Below the pieces are notes generated by a model, which ran no database searches, was not told the DNA's origin, and saw only the letters and a list, made by a program, of their open reading frames with translations. Position numbers and translations under genes: made by a program. A DNA stretch of 41,815 bases, taken from assembly GCA_005787785.1 (NCBI GenBank), contig SXZT01000038.1, forward strand, positions 1 to 41,815, read 5' to 3'. Of the stretch, positions 17,674-27,548 are shown one piece after another. The number at the start of each line of letters is the position of its first letter. The stretch's first letter is position 1. The DNA is from Actinomycetota bacterium. GTDB lineage: Bacteria; Actinomycetota; Acidimicrobiia; Acidimicrobiales; Ilumatobacteraceae.

Positions 17674-19290
17674 TCAGGACTTACCGCGACGCGATTCGGC
17701 ACGCCGCTCTGATTCGAGACGTTCTAGTTCGGGCGCCTCGGTGGTGATATGTGTCATTGCATCGGCAATCGCCCTGTGGCCGGCTCGATCGCGAATCTGA
17801 CAATGCATGTCGAGGGCAACTTTGCGGTACGCGGGGTGGCCCTGGGGACTCGAGCGCAGTTCAAGCATGTGCATTGCTTCACGTGCATTGAATTGCATCA
17901 CGTATCTGATGCGGTACGCCATCGACAACGCATACGGGGCCTGGGCCGGATACTCAACGGCGAGCGCGTCATACAACGATGCACTGCGCTGCATCACTTC
18001 ATCGAAGACCCCCGCCTGGCCGGCTTCGCCGACGACTTCGGGCCGTACATAACCGTGATTCGGCGTGAGAGGTTGCCACTCGATCGTGAGAAGACGGTGG
18101 CGCTGGAGATCCCGGAACGCACCGTAGTCGGAGAGAATATCGAATCGATAGTCCGTCCGTTCGAAGGCGCGACCGGGTCGATGCCGGCGGTTGGTACGGT
18201 CTCCCACGTAGGCCCTGATGAGGGCGACTTTTTCTTCGTGTGACATGCGTTCGATGCGACGTGCGATGTCGGTTTCACTGCGATTCGTGTGCGAGTAGCA
18301 GATGGCTGCGAGCACCTTGTCTTCCCCGTCAGGGTCGAAATCGGTCAATGTCACGGACTCCGCTTTGGAGTCGTCGACGCCGTCATCTTCGAACAGCGCA
18401 CGAACGGCGAGGTCTGTCTCGGTAGCGGTGTCGATGAGGTACTGCGACCAGCGCCCGCCACGGTCGGGCTGGTCGACGCGACGCAGGAAACTGGGTATCA
18501 CTTTTCGCAGTTCGGTGAGCATCAAGTCCGCATAGAGCCGGGCTTCGGGAAGAGAACTCGAACGCATACGCAAGAGCAGACCCTCGAACGCCTGGCCGCT
18601 TCCGTATATGCCAACGTTCGACAGTGCCGCTGCCGGAAGGGCACCCCGTACCGCGTCGAGAGCCTTTGCCCGCGTCGCCTGTCGGTACACGAAGTCGCTG
18701 TCTTTCGGTCCCTGTGGAACAACCCGGCGCACGTGGTCAGTCAGCGATTCGACCAGGACGCTGTAGGAATCGAACATACGGTCCATATCACCCACGTAGC
18801 GTGTGCCGTACTTGCCGGTGAGAACGTCTGGATCGCGAAAATAGCGGTAACGGCCGCCCAGGCGTACGTCGTAGGAGATGTACCGCGTGCTTTGCTCGAG
18901 GTAGCTCATCAGCCGGCCCCACTCGAGGATCTTTGTGAGGATGTTCGAGGCCTGCTCGCAGGCAAGATGAACGCCACCCAACTGAGCCACCGAGTCGTCG
19001 CCATACTCGACGAAGACTTTCTCATAGAGATCCTCGGCCCGTGAGACACCGATGGTCGCATCAAATGTTTGGTCGCCCCGAATATCGAGTTCACCCACGA
19101 ACTCGTCGAGGAAGAGACGCCGCAAACTTTTCGCACTGCGGCTGTACCGCGCAAAGAGGGCACCCTTCACGACCTCGGGCAGGTTGACGAGGGCAAACAC
19201 GGGCGAATCGAGGTTGGTGAAGTAGCGGCGCAGGATGTCGGCCTCGGTCGGACTGAACTCCTCGGGCACGTACACCGTCACGGCGACCAA
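17674..19290 (-). CDS. Tandem ThyX-like protein (FAD-dependent thymidylate synthase superfamily)
   Basis: Half 1: VEYGDDSVAQLGGVHLACEQASNILTKILEWGRLMSYLEQSTRYISY. Half 2: NRRHRPGRAFERTDYRFDILSDYGAFRDLQRHRLLTIEWQPLTPNHGY...YVMQFNAREAMHMLELRSSPQGHPAYRKVALDMHCQI. Confidence 0.8.
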   Translation of the reverse strand: MVAVTVYVPEEFSPTEADILRRYFTNLDSPVFALVNLPEVVKGALFARYSRSAKSLRRLFLDEFVGELDIRGDQTFDATIGVSRAEDLYEKVFVEYGDDSVAQLGGVHLACEQASNILTKILEWGRLMSYLEQSTRYISYDVRLGGRYRYFRDPDVLTGKYGTRYVGDMDRMFDSYSVLVESLTDHVRRVVPQGPKDSDFVYRQATRAKALDAVRGALPAAALSNVGIYGSGQAFEGLLLRMRSSSLPEARLYADLMLTELRKVIPSFLRRVDQPDRGGRWSQYLIDTATETDLAVRALFEDDGVDDSKAESVTLTDFDPDGEDKVLAAICYSHTNRSETDIARRIERMSHEEKVALIRAYVGDRTNRRHRPGRAFERTDYRFDILSDYGAFRDLQRHRLLTIEWQPLTPNHGYVRPEVVGEAGQAGVFDEVMQRSASLYDALAVEYPAQAPYALSMAYRIRYVMQFNAREAMHMLELRSSPQGHPAYRKVALDMHCQIRDRAGHRAIADAMTHITTEAPELERLESERRAESRRGKS

Positions 19291-19331
19291 CTCTAGGAGT
19301 CCCGAACCCGTGTTGCAGGGATCCGCCGGGG

Positions 19332-20534
19332 TCAGAGAACGCCGTCGGGGAGGCCCCCGATTGCTGCGAATTCAGTGGCGATCGACTCTCGAAGAAGCGG
19401 GTTCGCCCACACGTCGAGGGCCGTCAGGGCGAGAACCTTGGCGCCGTCGATCGCAGCACGGTCGCCATCATCCCCGCCCGCGTAGCCGGCAAAACGAGCC
19501 GTATGAATGGGAACCCCGCGAGGTGCGACCCGAATCATTGGGTGAATGGACGGAGCGAGATAGCTCACGTTGCCCATGTCGGTGGACCCGACGACAGTGC
19601 TGTGCGGAGACGGAGCAACGAAGTCACGACCGACCTCACGGCCATTGGCAACGTAGGCAGTCAACAGTGCAACCGAATCACGAACGTCTGCGTACGCGTG
19701 GTCCTCCCACTGGATCTCGACTTCACATCCGGTTGCCTGCGCCGCTCCCTTGAAACATTGTTCAACGCGTTCCTTCAGGGGCTTGAGGGTCTCCAGCGTG
19801 TCCGAGCGCACGTACCAGTTCATTGCCGCGTATTTGGGAACGATGTTCGGCTTGTCACCCCCGTGAGTGAAGATTCCGTGTATGCGTTCTGTCGGTCTGA
19901 TGTGCTGCCGCAGCGCTGCGATGGAGTTGTACGCGATGACCGCGCCGTCGAGGGCGTTCCGACCCATGTGGGGCGCCGCTGCGGCATGTGCTTCGCTACC
20001 GTGGAACTGTGCGCAACATTCATGGATCGCAATGGCGCGCATCGATGTGATGTCGACGTCGGCGGGGTGGACCATCATTGCGGCATCCAATCCCCGGAAA
20101 GCCCCGTTACGAGCCATTGCAATTTTCCCACCACCGCCCTCTTCAGCCGGCGTGCCGTAGACCTCGAGCAGTCCCCCTGTCGAACCCACGAACGGCGCGA
20201 GACCGAGAGACGCTCCGAGACCCGCCGCCGCGATGACGTTGTGACCACACGCATGACCGATCTCCGGCAACGCGTCATACTCCAGAACGATGGCGACGCG
20301 TGGTCCATTGGCGTCGCCCTTCGAGGTGTGGAATGCGGTGTCGACGTCGAAAGCGGACCGCGTGACCGACGAGAAGCCGACACCCAGCGCATCGGTGAGG
20401 ACATCGTGCGCATACGTCTCCTCATAATTGAGTTCGGGGTGGGCATGGATGTCGCGGCTGATCTCGACAAGTAGCGGGACGAGGCGGTCGATTTCGGCGA
20501 CGACGACGCGCTTCAACTCTGAGAGATCGCTCAT
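19332..20534 (-). CDS. M20-family amidohydrolase/peptidase (AbgB-like)
   Basis: DIHAHPELNYEETYAHDVL...EYDALPEIGHACGHNVIAAAGLGA...GTPAEEGGGGKIAM...STDMGNVSYLAPSIHPMIRV. Confidence 0.9.
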   Translation of the reverse strand: MSDLSELKRVVVAEIDRLVPLLVEISRDIHAHPELNYEETYAHDVLTDALGVGFSSVTRSAFDVDTAFHTSKGDANGPRVAIVLEYDALPEIGHACGHNVIAAAGLGASLGLAPFVGSTGGLLEVYGTPAEEGGGGKIAMARNGAFRGLDAAMMVHPADVDITSMRAIAIHECCAQFHGSEAHAAAAPHMGRNALDGAVIAYNSIAALRQHIRPTERIHGIFTHGGDKPNIVPKYAAMNWYVRSDTLETLKPLKERVEQCFKGAAQATGCEVEIQWEDHAYADVRDSVALLTAYVANGREVGRDFVAPSPHSTVVGSTDMGNVSYLAPSIHPMIRVAPRGVPIHTARFAGYAGGDDGDRAAIDGAKVLALTALDVWANPLLRESIATEFAAIGGLPDGVL

Positions 20535-20554
20535 GAACCGACTCTAGCCCTCCG

Positions 20555-21115
20555 TTATGGAGCGGGAATGTGAGTGACCGTCGCGTCGGGACGAATGATC
20601 GCGGTCAATTCGACGACTGCCTTGATCGGCACGGATGATTCGAATCGAACCGTGACGGGATGACTGAACTTGCAGGACATGGTCGGACCCGTGCCGATGT
20701 CGACGAGAGGATGCGGCAGATGTGTCTCGCTGCGTGTCCTGCGGCGAAAGCCCCAGCGCTGTCGCATTGACATCGAGGGTTCGATGACCAACCAGTCGAG
20801 GCGGCCATCGTTCGGATGGGCCCGCGAGAAGATGCGCCGCCTCCGAACAAATGACGTGGACGAGACGATGCAGTACTCGCCCCGCAGGAGGCCGCCAGCC
20901 TCGAGCCAAGTGGCAAAGGTGCGTTCGTGGCGCCGGCCCCACTCATCTACCGCCACGACATCGATGAGATCAAGGGGCAGTCGCAGCCACTGTTTGGACT
21001 CGATTGTTACTCCGTCCACGAACCCGAGCTCGCGAGCCAAGTCTCCCCTGGCAACGAGTCCATCTTCCCGAGCCGCTACGAGCTCGCCCCAGTTGACGCC
21101 TTTCTTGATGGTCAC
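20555..21115 (-). CDS. Hypothetical 186 aa protein
   Basis: ORF overlapping the helicase stop by 4 bp on the same strand; no family recognised. Confidence 0.65.
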   Translation of the reverse strand: MTIKKGVNWGELVAAREDGLVARGDLARELGFVDGVTIESKQWLRLPLDLIDVVAVDEWGRRHERTFATWLEAGGLLRGEYCIVSSTSFVRRRRIFSRAHPNDGRLDWLVIEPSMSMRQRWGFRRRTRSETHLPHPLVDIGTGPTMSCKFSHPVTVRFESSVPIKAVVELTAIIRPDATVTHIPAP

Positions 21116-23673
21116 TGAGGCACCTCTCCCTGCACGACCTCACCACCCACAACGAGTCCGCGGAACATCAATTCTGCCGCGCGCGCCGCATTGTTCACGA
21201 CGTCGGGATTGGGGGATGTACGTTCGATCTGGCGCAAAAGATCCACAAGCTGTCTAATCATACGGACGAAGTCGCCTGCCCCCATGTCGGGCACGACGTC
21301 GAGAATCCGATCGAGTGAACCCCCCGAAGCCCATACCGACGCTGCTCTCGCAAAGCCGTTGTCGGGAAAACGGTGCATCGGGAGTGCGGCGGCCTCCTCG
21401 GCATCACGGATCTCGAGGCTGAGGTCTTCGAGAGCGTCGATGGCACGTTTGACCGCATCGGAAGGGTACGGATGGTCGATGTCATCCGAGGATCGACGTT
21501 CGTACACGAGCGCGGACACCGCACCTGCAAGATCAGTCACAGACAGATCGTCGAAGACTCCGCATTTGATCGCCTCCGCAACGAGCATGTCACACTCGTG
21601 AAAAACTCCTGCGAGAATTGCCCCGGAAGGGGTGAGAGACCAACCGTTGATGAAGCCCCGGTCACGCAAGAGCGCAAGGACGCGGTCGAACGTGGATGCC
21701 ACCGAGCGGGACTCAGCGGTAAGTTCGCTTTCGATCCTCTCGATGTCGCGACGGATGCGGTCGGCGTTGTCTGCATGGCGCATTCGCTCGCGCAAGTGCG
21801 GGTCGCCGCCGATTGCCTCGTCCGTCGCATTGCCGGCGGCGCCCTTCGGCGTTCGGTGACGGAAATTCGCCAGCCGTTGGGCCAGAGTCTTCACGTCGCT
21901 CGGATTCCAGGTCGAGAACCCCTCCGGTATCTCGATTCGACCGACGTGTCGTGGAGTTGTGTCAAAGTCATCGAGAAGCAGTCCACGAACGCCTTGACGC
22001 CTGTCGAGCACGGTCACCTTCAGTCCACGTTTGCGTGCGGCGGTCGCGACAACGAGAAACTGTTCTTCCCTCCCGTCGGACATTCCGATCATCACGTCAC
22101 CCGGTGTGAGGTTGTCCCAGAGAGCCCTGTCATTGGCCGCCCGCGTGGGCGCGTCGAGACCAACGCCCCTTTGGCGCCGGTAGGCCCAGATGTCGCCGAA
22201 GGCACTCTCCGCACGTGCCACGGCGCTCTCCAAGGCATCACGTCGACGTTCGAGACGGGATTGCATGGCCACGACGGTCGAGTTCGATTGGAACTGGGCG
22301 AAGGAAAGATTGAGTAAGTGTCTGACCTCGCGCTCGGCGTGGGTGCGGACGAGATTCACGGTCATGTTGTAGGTCGGCCTGAAAGCCGACGTCAGCATGA
22401 AGGTCTTGTTGGTCGCGTACCGGGCGACCTCGTCGAGTGACACGAACGGACTCCAAACGGTCACTGCGTGACCCAGGGAGTCGATTCCGCGACGACCAGC
22501 ACGTCCGGTGAGTTGCGTGAAGTCGGAGGGCTTGAGCGGAACGTGACGCTCGCCCGTGTATCGGGACAGTTTGTCAATTACGACAGTACGGGCCGGCATG
22601 TTGATGCCCACAGCCAATGTCTCGGTCGCAAACACGACCTTGACGAGGCCCGCAGTGAACGCCTCTTCGACCATTTCTTTGAAGGCGGGTACCAGGCCCG
22701 CGTGGTGGGGGGCCACCCCTGAAGAAACAAGCTCGACAAACCCGTTGAAGTCGAGAGCCCGACGCTCCTCGTCCGACAGACGGGCTCCGTGACGGTCGGC
22801 GATCTCGCGAATGCGTCGGGATTCCTCAGCCGTGACAAACGAAAGAGCGTTGCGTCGACACGCCTTGGCAGCGTCGTCGCATTGGTTGCGGCTGAAGATG
22901 AAATAGATCGCGGGCAACAGTCCTTGGACCTGCAGTTCCTCGATCACCTCGGTTCGCCCGGGTGGACCGACCCGTGAATCGCGGTCCCGTCGGCGCTTGT
23001 CACCCTGGGCGTGTTGTGCGTTGCCGGTGAGCACGCGCTTCAGCTTGTCGTTCGCTCTTGCGCCGTCCAGAGTCGACATCACGCGTGTCATGCCAGTGGC
23101 CTTGTCATAGAACGCGTGATGATGCTCGAGAGGAACGGGTCGCCGTGACTCGACGATTGCACGGGTGTCGCCACGGACGGTCGTCAGCCATGCGGCAACT
23201 TCGTCGGCATTCGACACCGTTGCTGAAAGGCAGACCAAGGTCACCTCGAGAGGCAGGTGAATAATGACCTCTTCCCACACGGGCCCGCGGTATTCGTCCT
23301 GCAGGAAGTGCACCTCGTCGAGCACGACGTACGCGAGGTCGTCGAGGGCTTTCGAACGTGCGTAGATCATGTTGCGAAGAACTTCGGTGGTCATCACGAG
23401 AATCGGCGCCTCGGGGTTGATGCTGGTGTCGCCAGTGAGGAGTCCAACCCGGCGTTCGCCAAACAGACGCTGAAAGTCACGGAATTTCTGGTTCGACAAA
23501 GCCTTGATCGGGGCCGTATAAAACGCGCGCTTACCCGTCTTTAGCGCGGAGTCGATGGCGTGTTCGGCGATGAAGGTCTTGCCCGAGCCCGTTGGGGCCG
23601 CTACGAGCACTGAGGCGCCCTGATCGAGGGCGTTGCAGGCGGCCTGCTGGAAGGGGTCGGGGGAAAAGTTCAC
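21112..23673 (-). CDS. helY: DEAD/DEAH-box superfamily II helicase, HelY/Mtr4-like
   Basis: FSPDPFQQAACNALDQGASVLVAAPTGSGKTFIAEHAI...VVLDEVHFLQD...VCLSATVSNADEVA...ETLAVGINMPARTVVIDKLSR...QLTGRAGRRGID; GTG start 23673 overlaps the tatC stop; follows tatC as in mycobacteria. Confidence 0.9.
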   Translation of the reverse strand: MNFSPDPFQQAACNALDQGASVLVAAPTGSGKTFIAEHAIDSALKTGKRAFYTAPIKALSNQKFRDFQRLFGERRVGLLTGDTSINPEAPILVMTTEVLRNMIYARSKALDDLAYVVLDEVHFLQDEYRGPVWEEVIIHLPLEVTLVCLSATVSNADEVAAWLTTVRGDTRAIVESRRPVPLEHHHAFYDKATGMTRVMSTLDGARANDKLKRVLTGNAQHAQGDKRRRDRDSRVGPPGRTEVIEELQVQGLLPAIYFIFSRNQCDDAAKACRRNALSFVTAEESRRIREIADRHGARLSDEERRALDFNGFVELVSSGVAPHHAGLVPAFKEMVEEAFTAGLVKVVFATETLAVGINMPARTVVIDKLSRYTGERHVPLKPSDFTQLTGRAGRRGIDSLGHAVTVWSPFVSLDEVARYATNKTFMLTSAFRPTYNMTVNLVRTHAEREVRHLLNLSFAQFQSNSTVVAMQSRLERRRDALESAVARAESAFGDIWAYRRQRGVGLDAPTRAANDRALWDNLTPGDVMIGMSDGREEQFLVVATAARKRGLKVTVLDRRQGVRGLLLDDFDTTPRHVGRIEIPEGFSTWNPSDVKTLAQRLANFRHRTPKGAAGNATDEAIGGDPHLRERMRHADNADRIRRDIERIESELTAESRSVASTFDRVLALLRDRGFINGWSLTPSGAILAGVFHECDMLVAEAIKCGVFDDLSVTDLAGAVSALVYERRSSDDIDHPYPSDAVKRAIDALEDLSLEIRDAEEAAALPMHRFPDNGFARAASVWASGGSLDRILDVVPDMGAGDFVRMIRQLVDLLRQIERTSPNPDVVNNAARAAELMFRGLVVGGEVVQGEVPQ

Positions 23674-24476
23674 GTCACCGTACGGGCGCGTCGTCGCCTG
23701 CGCCACGCGACGGCGTATCCGATGCCAACGGACAGCCCGTAAAGAAGGCACATGGGGAGAGACAACGCGAAGAGCGAAACCGGGTCTCCGGAGGGCGTAA
23801 TGACGGCTGCTGTGAGGAAAATCAGCATGATCGCCCAGCGCCATTGCGTCACGAGTTGACCGGGAGTGATGGCCTCCACCAACTGAAGAAAAACGAGAAG
23901 CACAGGAAAGAGAAAACCGATGCCGAAGGCGAGAACCATGAGAAAGACCAGATTCACGTACTTTGTTATCTGATACGCCTGTTCGACGTCGGTACCCGAC
24001 CAACTGATGAGAAATTCGAGGGCTTTGTCCAGCGTCCAATACGCGATGTAGCCCCCGAGAGCGAACAAAAGAACGCTGGACACGACGAATCCGATGGCAT
24101 ATTTCTTTTCATTGCGGTGTAGCGCGGGAGCGACGAAGCGCCATATCTGCCACATGATCACCGGCAGGGCGAGAATCAGGCCGCCGTAGACGGATATTCG
24201 CATGCGTGCAGCGAGGCCGTCGAGCGGGCCGAGCCCGTAGAGCGTGCCGTCGCACGCGAAGTCCGGACGCTCCTCGCAGAGACTGCGGTAGGGCTTCGTG
24301 AGAAAACGCAGCAGGGGTTCGTACCGAAGCAAAACCAGAATCATCCCGACCGCAACCGCGAGCAACGACCTGATGACGCGCAAACGCAGTTCGCCTAGAT
24401 GTTCCGTCAGCGTCGCTTCATCGTCGGGTCGACGGACGCGACGTTTCCTACTGCGCAGCGCCATTGTCTGGGGCAT
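23670..24476 (-). CDS. tatC: Sec-independent protein translocase TatC
   Basis: LTEHLGELRLRVIRSLLAVAVGMILVLLRYEPLLRFLTKPY...multi-TM, VFLMVLAFGIGFLFPVLLVFLQ, AVITPSGDPVSLFALSLPMCLLYGLSV. Confidence 0.95.
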   Translation of the reverse strand: MPQTMALRSRKRRVRRPDDEATLTEHLGELRLRVIRSLLAVAVGMILVLLRYEPLLRFLTKPYRSLCEERPDFACDGTLYGLGPLDGLAARMRISVYGGLILALPVIMWQIWRFVAPALHRNEKKYAIGFVVSSVLLFALGGYIAYWTLDKALEFLISWSGTDVEQAYQITKYVNLVFLMVLAFGIGFLFPVLLVFLQLVEAITPGQLVTQWRWAIMLIFLTAAVITPSGDPVSLFALSLPMCLLYGLSVGIGYAVAWRRRRRARTVT

Positions 24477-24798
24477 TCGTCGGGTCTGTCGCTGGTGGAG
24501 CCTCGTAAGGAACGAACGGCGGGTCGTCGGGATCCGACGTAGTCGGCTGTTTGGGGTGTTCCTGAGTCGGGTCGAGGCCTGTGAAAATTCGCTTGGCCTC
24601 GTCGGCGGTCTTGCGGATTTCGTTGACCGGTTCGGAGAAGGTGGAGGTCACATCGCGCTGTATACCTCCGGCGACCCGACGGATCTCGTTGTAGACGCGT
24701 CCGAATTTGCGCATGGCGTCGGGCAACTTCTCGGGCCCGAGCACGACCAAACCGATGATCAGCAAAACGACTATTTCGCCGCTCGACAGGTTGAACAC
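24448..24798 (-). CDS. tatB: Twin-arginine translocase TatA/TatB family subunit (TatB-like)
   Basis: MFNLSSGEIVVLLIIGLVVLGPEKLPDAMRKFGRVYNEIRR. Confidence 0.88.
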   Translation of the reverse strand: MFNLSSGEIVVLLIIGLVVLGPEKLPDAMRKFGRVYNEIRRVAGGIQRDVTSTFSEPVNEIRKTADEAKRIFTGLDPTQEHPKQPTTSDPDDPPFVPYEAPPATDPTNAPDNGAAQ

Positions 24799-24862
24799 GA
24801 GACGAGTCTATGAACCACCGATGCCGTCGACGTTGGTCTCGTCGGTACTAGCCTCGCCCAGA

Positions 24863-25546
24863 ATGTTGCCGGTTGTCATCGGATTCGCCCACCGTGGCGC
24901 CAAGGCCTACGCCCAGGAGAACACCCTCGAGGCGTTCACACTCGCCTTGCGCCTCGGTGCCACCGGGTTGGAAAGTGACGTCTGGCTCACGGCAGACGGG
25001 ATTCCGGTCCTCGACCACGACGGCGTGGTGAAGAGCCGTCTGCGCTCGAGGCCCATTGGGGCTTGCGCTCGGGCCGACCTGCCCGCCCACATCCCGACCC
25101 TCGATGAGATGCTGTCCGCGACACCATCGACCATGCCGCTCTCTCTGGACGTGAAAGACCCAGCAGCCTTCGAACCAATCGTCGAAATATTTCGTCGGCA
25201 CAGCATCCATGGCGGCCGACTCTTGTATCTCTGTCATCCCCACCTCGAAGTCTTGCGTGACTGGGTGAACTTGGCGGCGGACGTCCGGTTGGTGCACTCG
25301 ACTCGTCTGGCGCGCATGAAGGACGGCCCAGAGCGACACGCAGCCACGCTGCGAGAGGTCGGTATCGACGTGGTGAACATGCCCTACCCTGATTGGTCGG
25401 GCGGTCTCGTCGCTCTCTTCAAAAGGTTCGACGTCCGCTGTTTCGCGTGGGATTGCCAGCACGAACGACAAATCGGAGAAGTTGCCCGGATGGGCGTCGA
25501 CGCGGTCTACAGCGACTGGCCGGACCGCCTCGCAGACGTCCTTTAG
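24863..25546 (+). CDS. Glycerophosphodiester phosphodiesterase family protein
   Basis: IGFAHRGAKAYAQENTLEAFTLALRLGATGLESDVWLTADGIPVLDHDG; ATG 24863 preferred. Confidence 0.9.
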   Translation: MLPVVIGFAHRGAKAYAQENTLEAFTLALRLGATGLESDVWLTADGIPVLDHDGVVKSRLRSRPIGACARADLPAHIPTLDEMLSATPSTMPLSLDVKDPAAFEPIVEIFRRHSIHGGRLLYLCHPHLEVLRDWVNLAADVRLVHSTRLARMKDGPERHAATLREVGIDVVNMPYPDWSGGLVALFKRFDVRCFAWDCQHERQIGEVARMGVDAVYSDWPDRLADVL

Positions 25547-26154
25547 AGCCAGCGCCAGCGGCTGATTGGCCAGATCACAACGAAGGCCCGACCAACGATG
25601 CTTTTTTTGTCGACGGGACCAAAGACGCGACTATCCATCGACTGGGGCCTGTTGTCACCGAGAACAAAAACCTGACCGTCGGGTACAACGACCGCGGCCA
25701 TCTCGGGCTGGCGGCACCGTTCAACAAGATCCACCCGCTGCGCTCCCTGCTCCGGAAGGTAGGGCTCAACCAATTGTTTGCCATCGACATAGACAACGCA
25801 GCCCATGATCGATACCGACTCGCCCGGCAGGGCAATGACACGCTTGATCAAGTCGTCATGCTGGACGTCGCGGCCGTTCGAAGTGACTCGGTCGAAAACG
25901 ACAACGTCTCCCCTGTCGATGTCGCCGTAGCGATACGACAGTTTGTTGACCAGAACCCGATTCGGCTGGAAGAGCGTGGACTCCATCGAGGGCCCGGAAA
26001 TATAGAACTGTTGGAGGACGAATGTTCTGATCCCGAAAGCGACGAGTAGCGCCACCACGAGCACCACCACCCAATCCCTGACAACCCGGAACGAGTCGCG
26101 AGCCCGACTGCGAGCGCCAACGACATCGGTTTCGCCGGGGAGTTCGAATGACAC
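25543..26154 (-). CDS. lepB: Signal peptidase I
   Basis: FVLQQFYISGPSMESTLFQPNRVLVNKLSYRYGDIDRGDVVVFDRV...DDLIKRVIALPGESV...PDGQVFVLGDNRPQSMDSRVFGPV; GTG at 26154 avoids overlap with pafA. Confidence 0.92.
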   Translation of the reverse strand: MSFELPGETDVVGARSRARDSFRVVRDWVVVLVVALLVAFGIRTFVLQQFYISGPSMESTLFQPNRVLVNKLSYRYGDIDRGDVVVFDRVTSNGRDVQHDDLIKRVIALPGESVSIMGCVVYVDGKQLVEPYLPEQGAQRVDLVERCRQPEMAAVVVPDGQVFVLGDNRPQSMDSRVFGPVDKKSIVGRAFVVIWPISRWRWL

Positions 26155-26174
26155 CCGAGCGAGGTTACTGCCGC

Positions 26175-27533
26175 TTACATGGACTCGATGATCTTTTCCA
26201 CACGCTCGTCCCTGCTCTTGAACGGGTCCTTGCACAGCACCGTGCGCTGGGCCTGGTCGTTCAATTTGAGGTGTACCCAATCAACGGTGTAGTCGCGTTT
26301 TTTGGATTTCGCTTTTTTGATGAATTCACCCCGTAGGCGAGCGCGTGTCGTGGCCGGCGCATTGTCTATCGCATGCGTGATGTCGTCCTCGCTACACATG
26401 CGCTCCACGAGCCCCTTTGATTCGAGCTTGTAATAAAGCCCACGCGAGCGGGAGATGTCGTGGTACTGGAGGTCTACCAACTGCGTCTTCGGGTCACCGA
26501 GGTCGAGGCTGTGACGCTCGCGGTACCGTTCGATCAGTTTGTGCTTGATAACCCAGTCCACCTCGCGGTCAAGCAGAAAGGGGTCGCGTTCGATGGTGGA
26601 GATGCAGTGTTTCCACATCTCCAGTGCCTTCATCTCAAACTCGGGGAAACCTTTTCGATCGGCATAAGCGAGGGCACGGTCGAGGTATTCGCGTTGGATA
26701 TCCAGTGCACTGACCTCGCGACCGTTCTGCAATCTTACGGTACGTCGGCACGTGAGGTCGTGGCTTATCTCGCGAATGGCACGTATGGGATTTTCGAGCG
26801 TCATGTCCCGAAGAACGACGGCAGGGTCTTCCATCATCCGCAAAAGACAAGCCGTCGAGCCAACCTTGAGAAACGTGGTGTACTCGCTCATGTTCGAGTC
26901 ACCGACAATCACGTGCAATCTTCGGTAATGTTCGGCGTCGGCGTGAGGCTCGTCGCGCGTATTTATGATCGGCCTACTCCGAGTGGTGGCGGAACTCATG
27001 CCTTCCCAGATGTGGTCGGCGCGTTGCGATATGGAGTAGACGGGTCCACGAGCCGTGTGGGTGATGCGTCCCGCTCCGGCGATGATCTGTCGTGAGACCA
27101 GAAACGGGATCAGAATCTGTCCAATGGCAGTCTGGTCGTCGTCGCGCCCGGTCAGATAGTTCTCGTGACATCCGTAGGAATTCCCTGCGCTGTCGGTGTT
27201 GTTCTTGAAGAGATACACCGTGCCGCGAATGCCCTCGTCGCGTAGCCGCTCCTCGGCGGAATACGTGAGGTCCTCGATACGCCTCTCGCCAGCCTTGTCA
27301 TGCACGACTACGTCGTAGATGTTGTCGCATTCGGGGGTCGCATACTCGGGGTGTGACCCGACGTCGAGATACAACCGGGCTCCATTCTCGAGGAATACGT
27401 TGCTACTGCGGCCCCATGAAACGACCTTACGAAACAGATAGCGCGCGACTTCGTCCGGACTGAGGCGACGTTGACCACGCAGCGTGCATGTGATTCCGTA
27501 CTCGGTCTCGATACCGTAGATTCGGCGTTCCAT
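26175..27533 (-). CDS. pafA: Pup-protein ligase
   Basis: [16 protein letters not shown]...[26 protein letters not shown]...[22 protein letters not shown]. Confidence 0.97.
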   Translation of the reverse strand: MERRIYGIETEYGITCTLRGQRRLSPDEVARYLFRKVVSWGRSSNVFLENGARLYLDVGSHPEYATPECDNIYDVVVHDKAGERRIEDLTYSAEERLRDEGIRGTVYLFKNNTDSAGNSYGCHENYLTGRDDDQTAIGQILIPFLVSRQIIAGAGRITHTARGPVYSISQRADHIWEGMSSATTRSRPIINTRDEPHADAEHYRRLHVIVGDSNMSEYTTFLKVGSTACLLRMMEDPAVVLRDMTLENPIRAIREISHDLTCRRTVRLQNGREVSALDIQREYLDRALAYADRKGFPEFEMKALEMWKHCISTIERDPFLLDREVDWVIKHKLIERYRERHSLDLGDPKTQLVDLQYHDISRSRGLYYKLESKGLVERMCSEDDITHAIDNAPATTRARLRGEFIKKAKSKKRDYTVDWVHLKLNDQAQRTVLCKDPFKSRDERVEKIIESM

Positions 27534-27548
27534 TTCAGGTGCCGGTGA

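Noticed and set aside
19503-20474. 323 aa plus-strand ORF over the M20 amidohydrolase
   Set aside because: Antisense shadow; the minus-strand M20 motifs are clear.
21373-22317. 314 aa plus-strand ORF over the helicase C-terminal region
   Set aside because: Antisense shadow; minus-strand frame shows continuous helicase sequence.
23673-24039. Long N-terminal extension of the helicase ORF up to 24039
   Set aside because: It lies entirely over tatC on the same strand in another frame; the GTG at 23673 overlapping the tatC stop is the better start.
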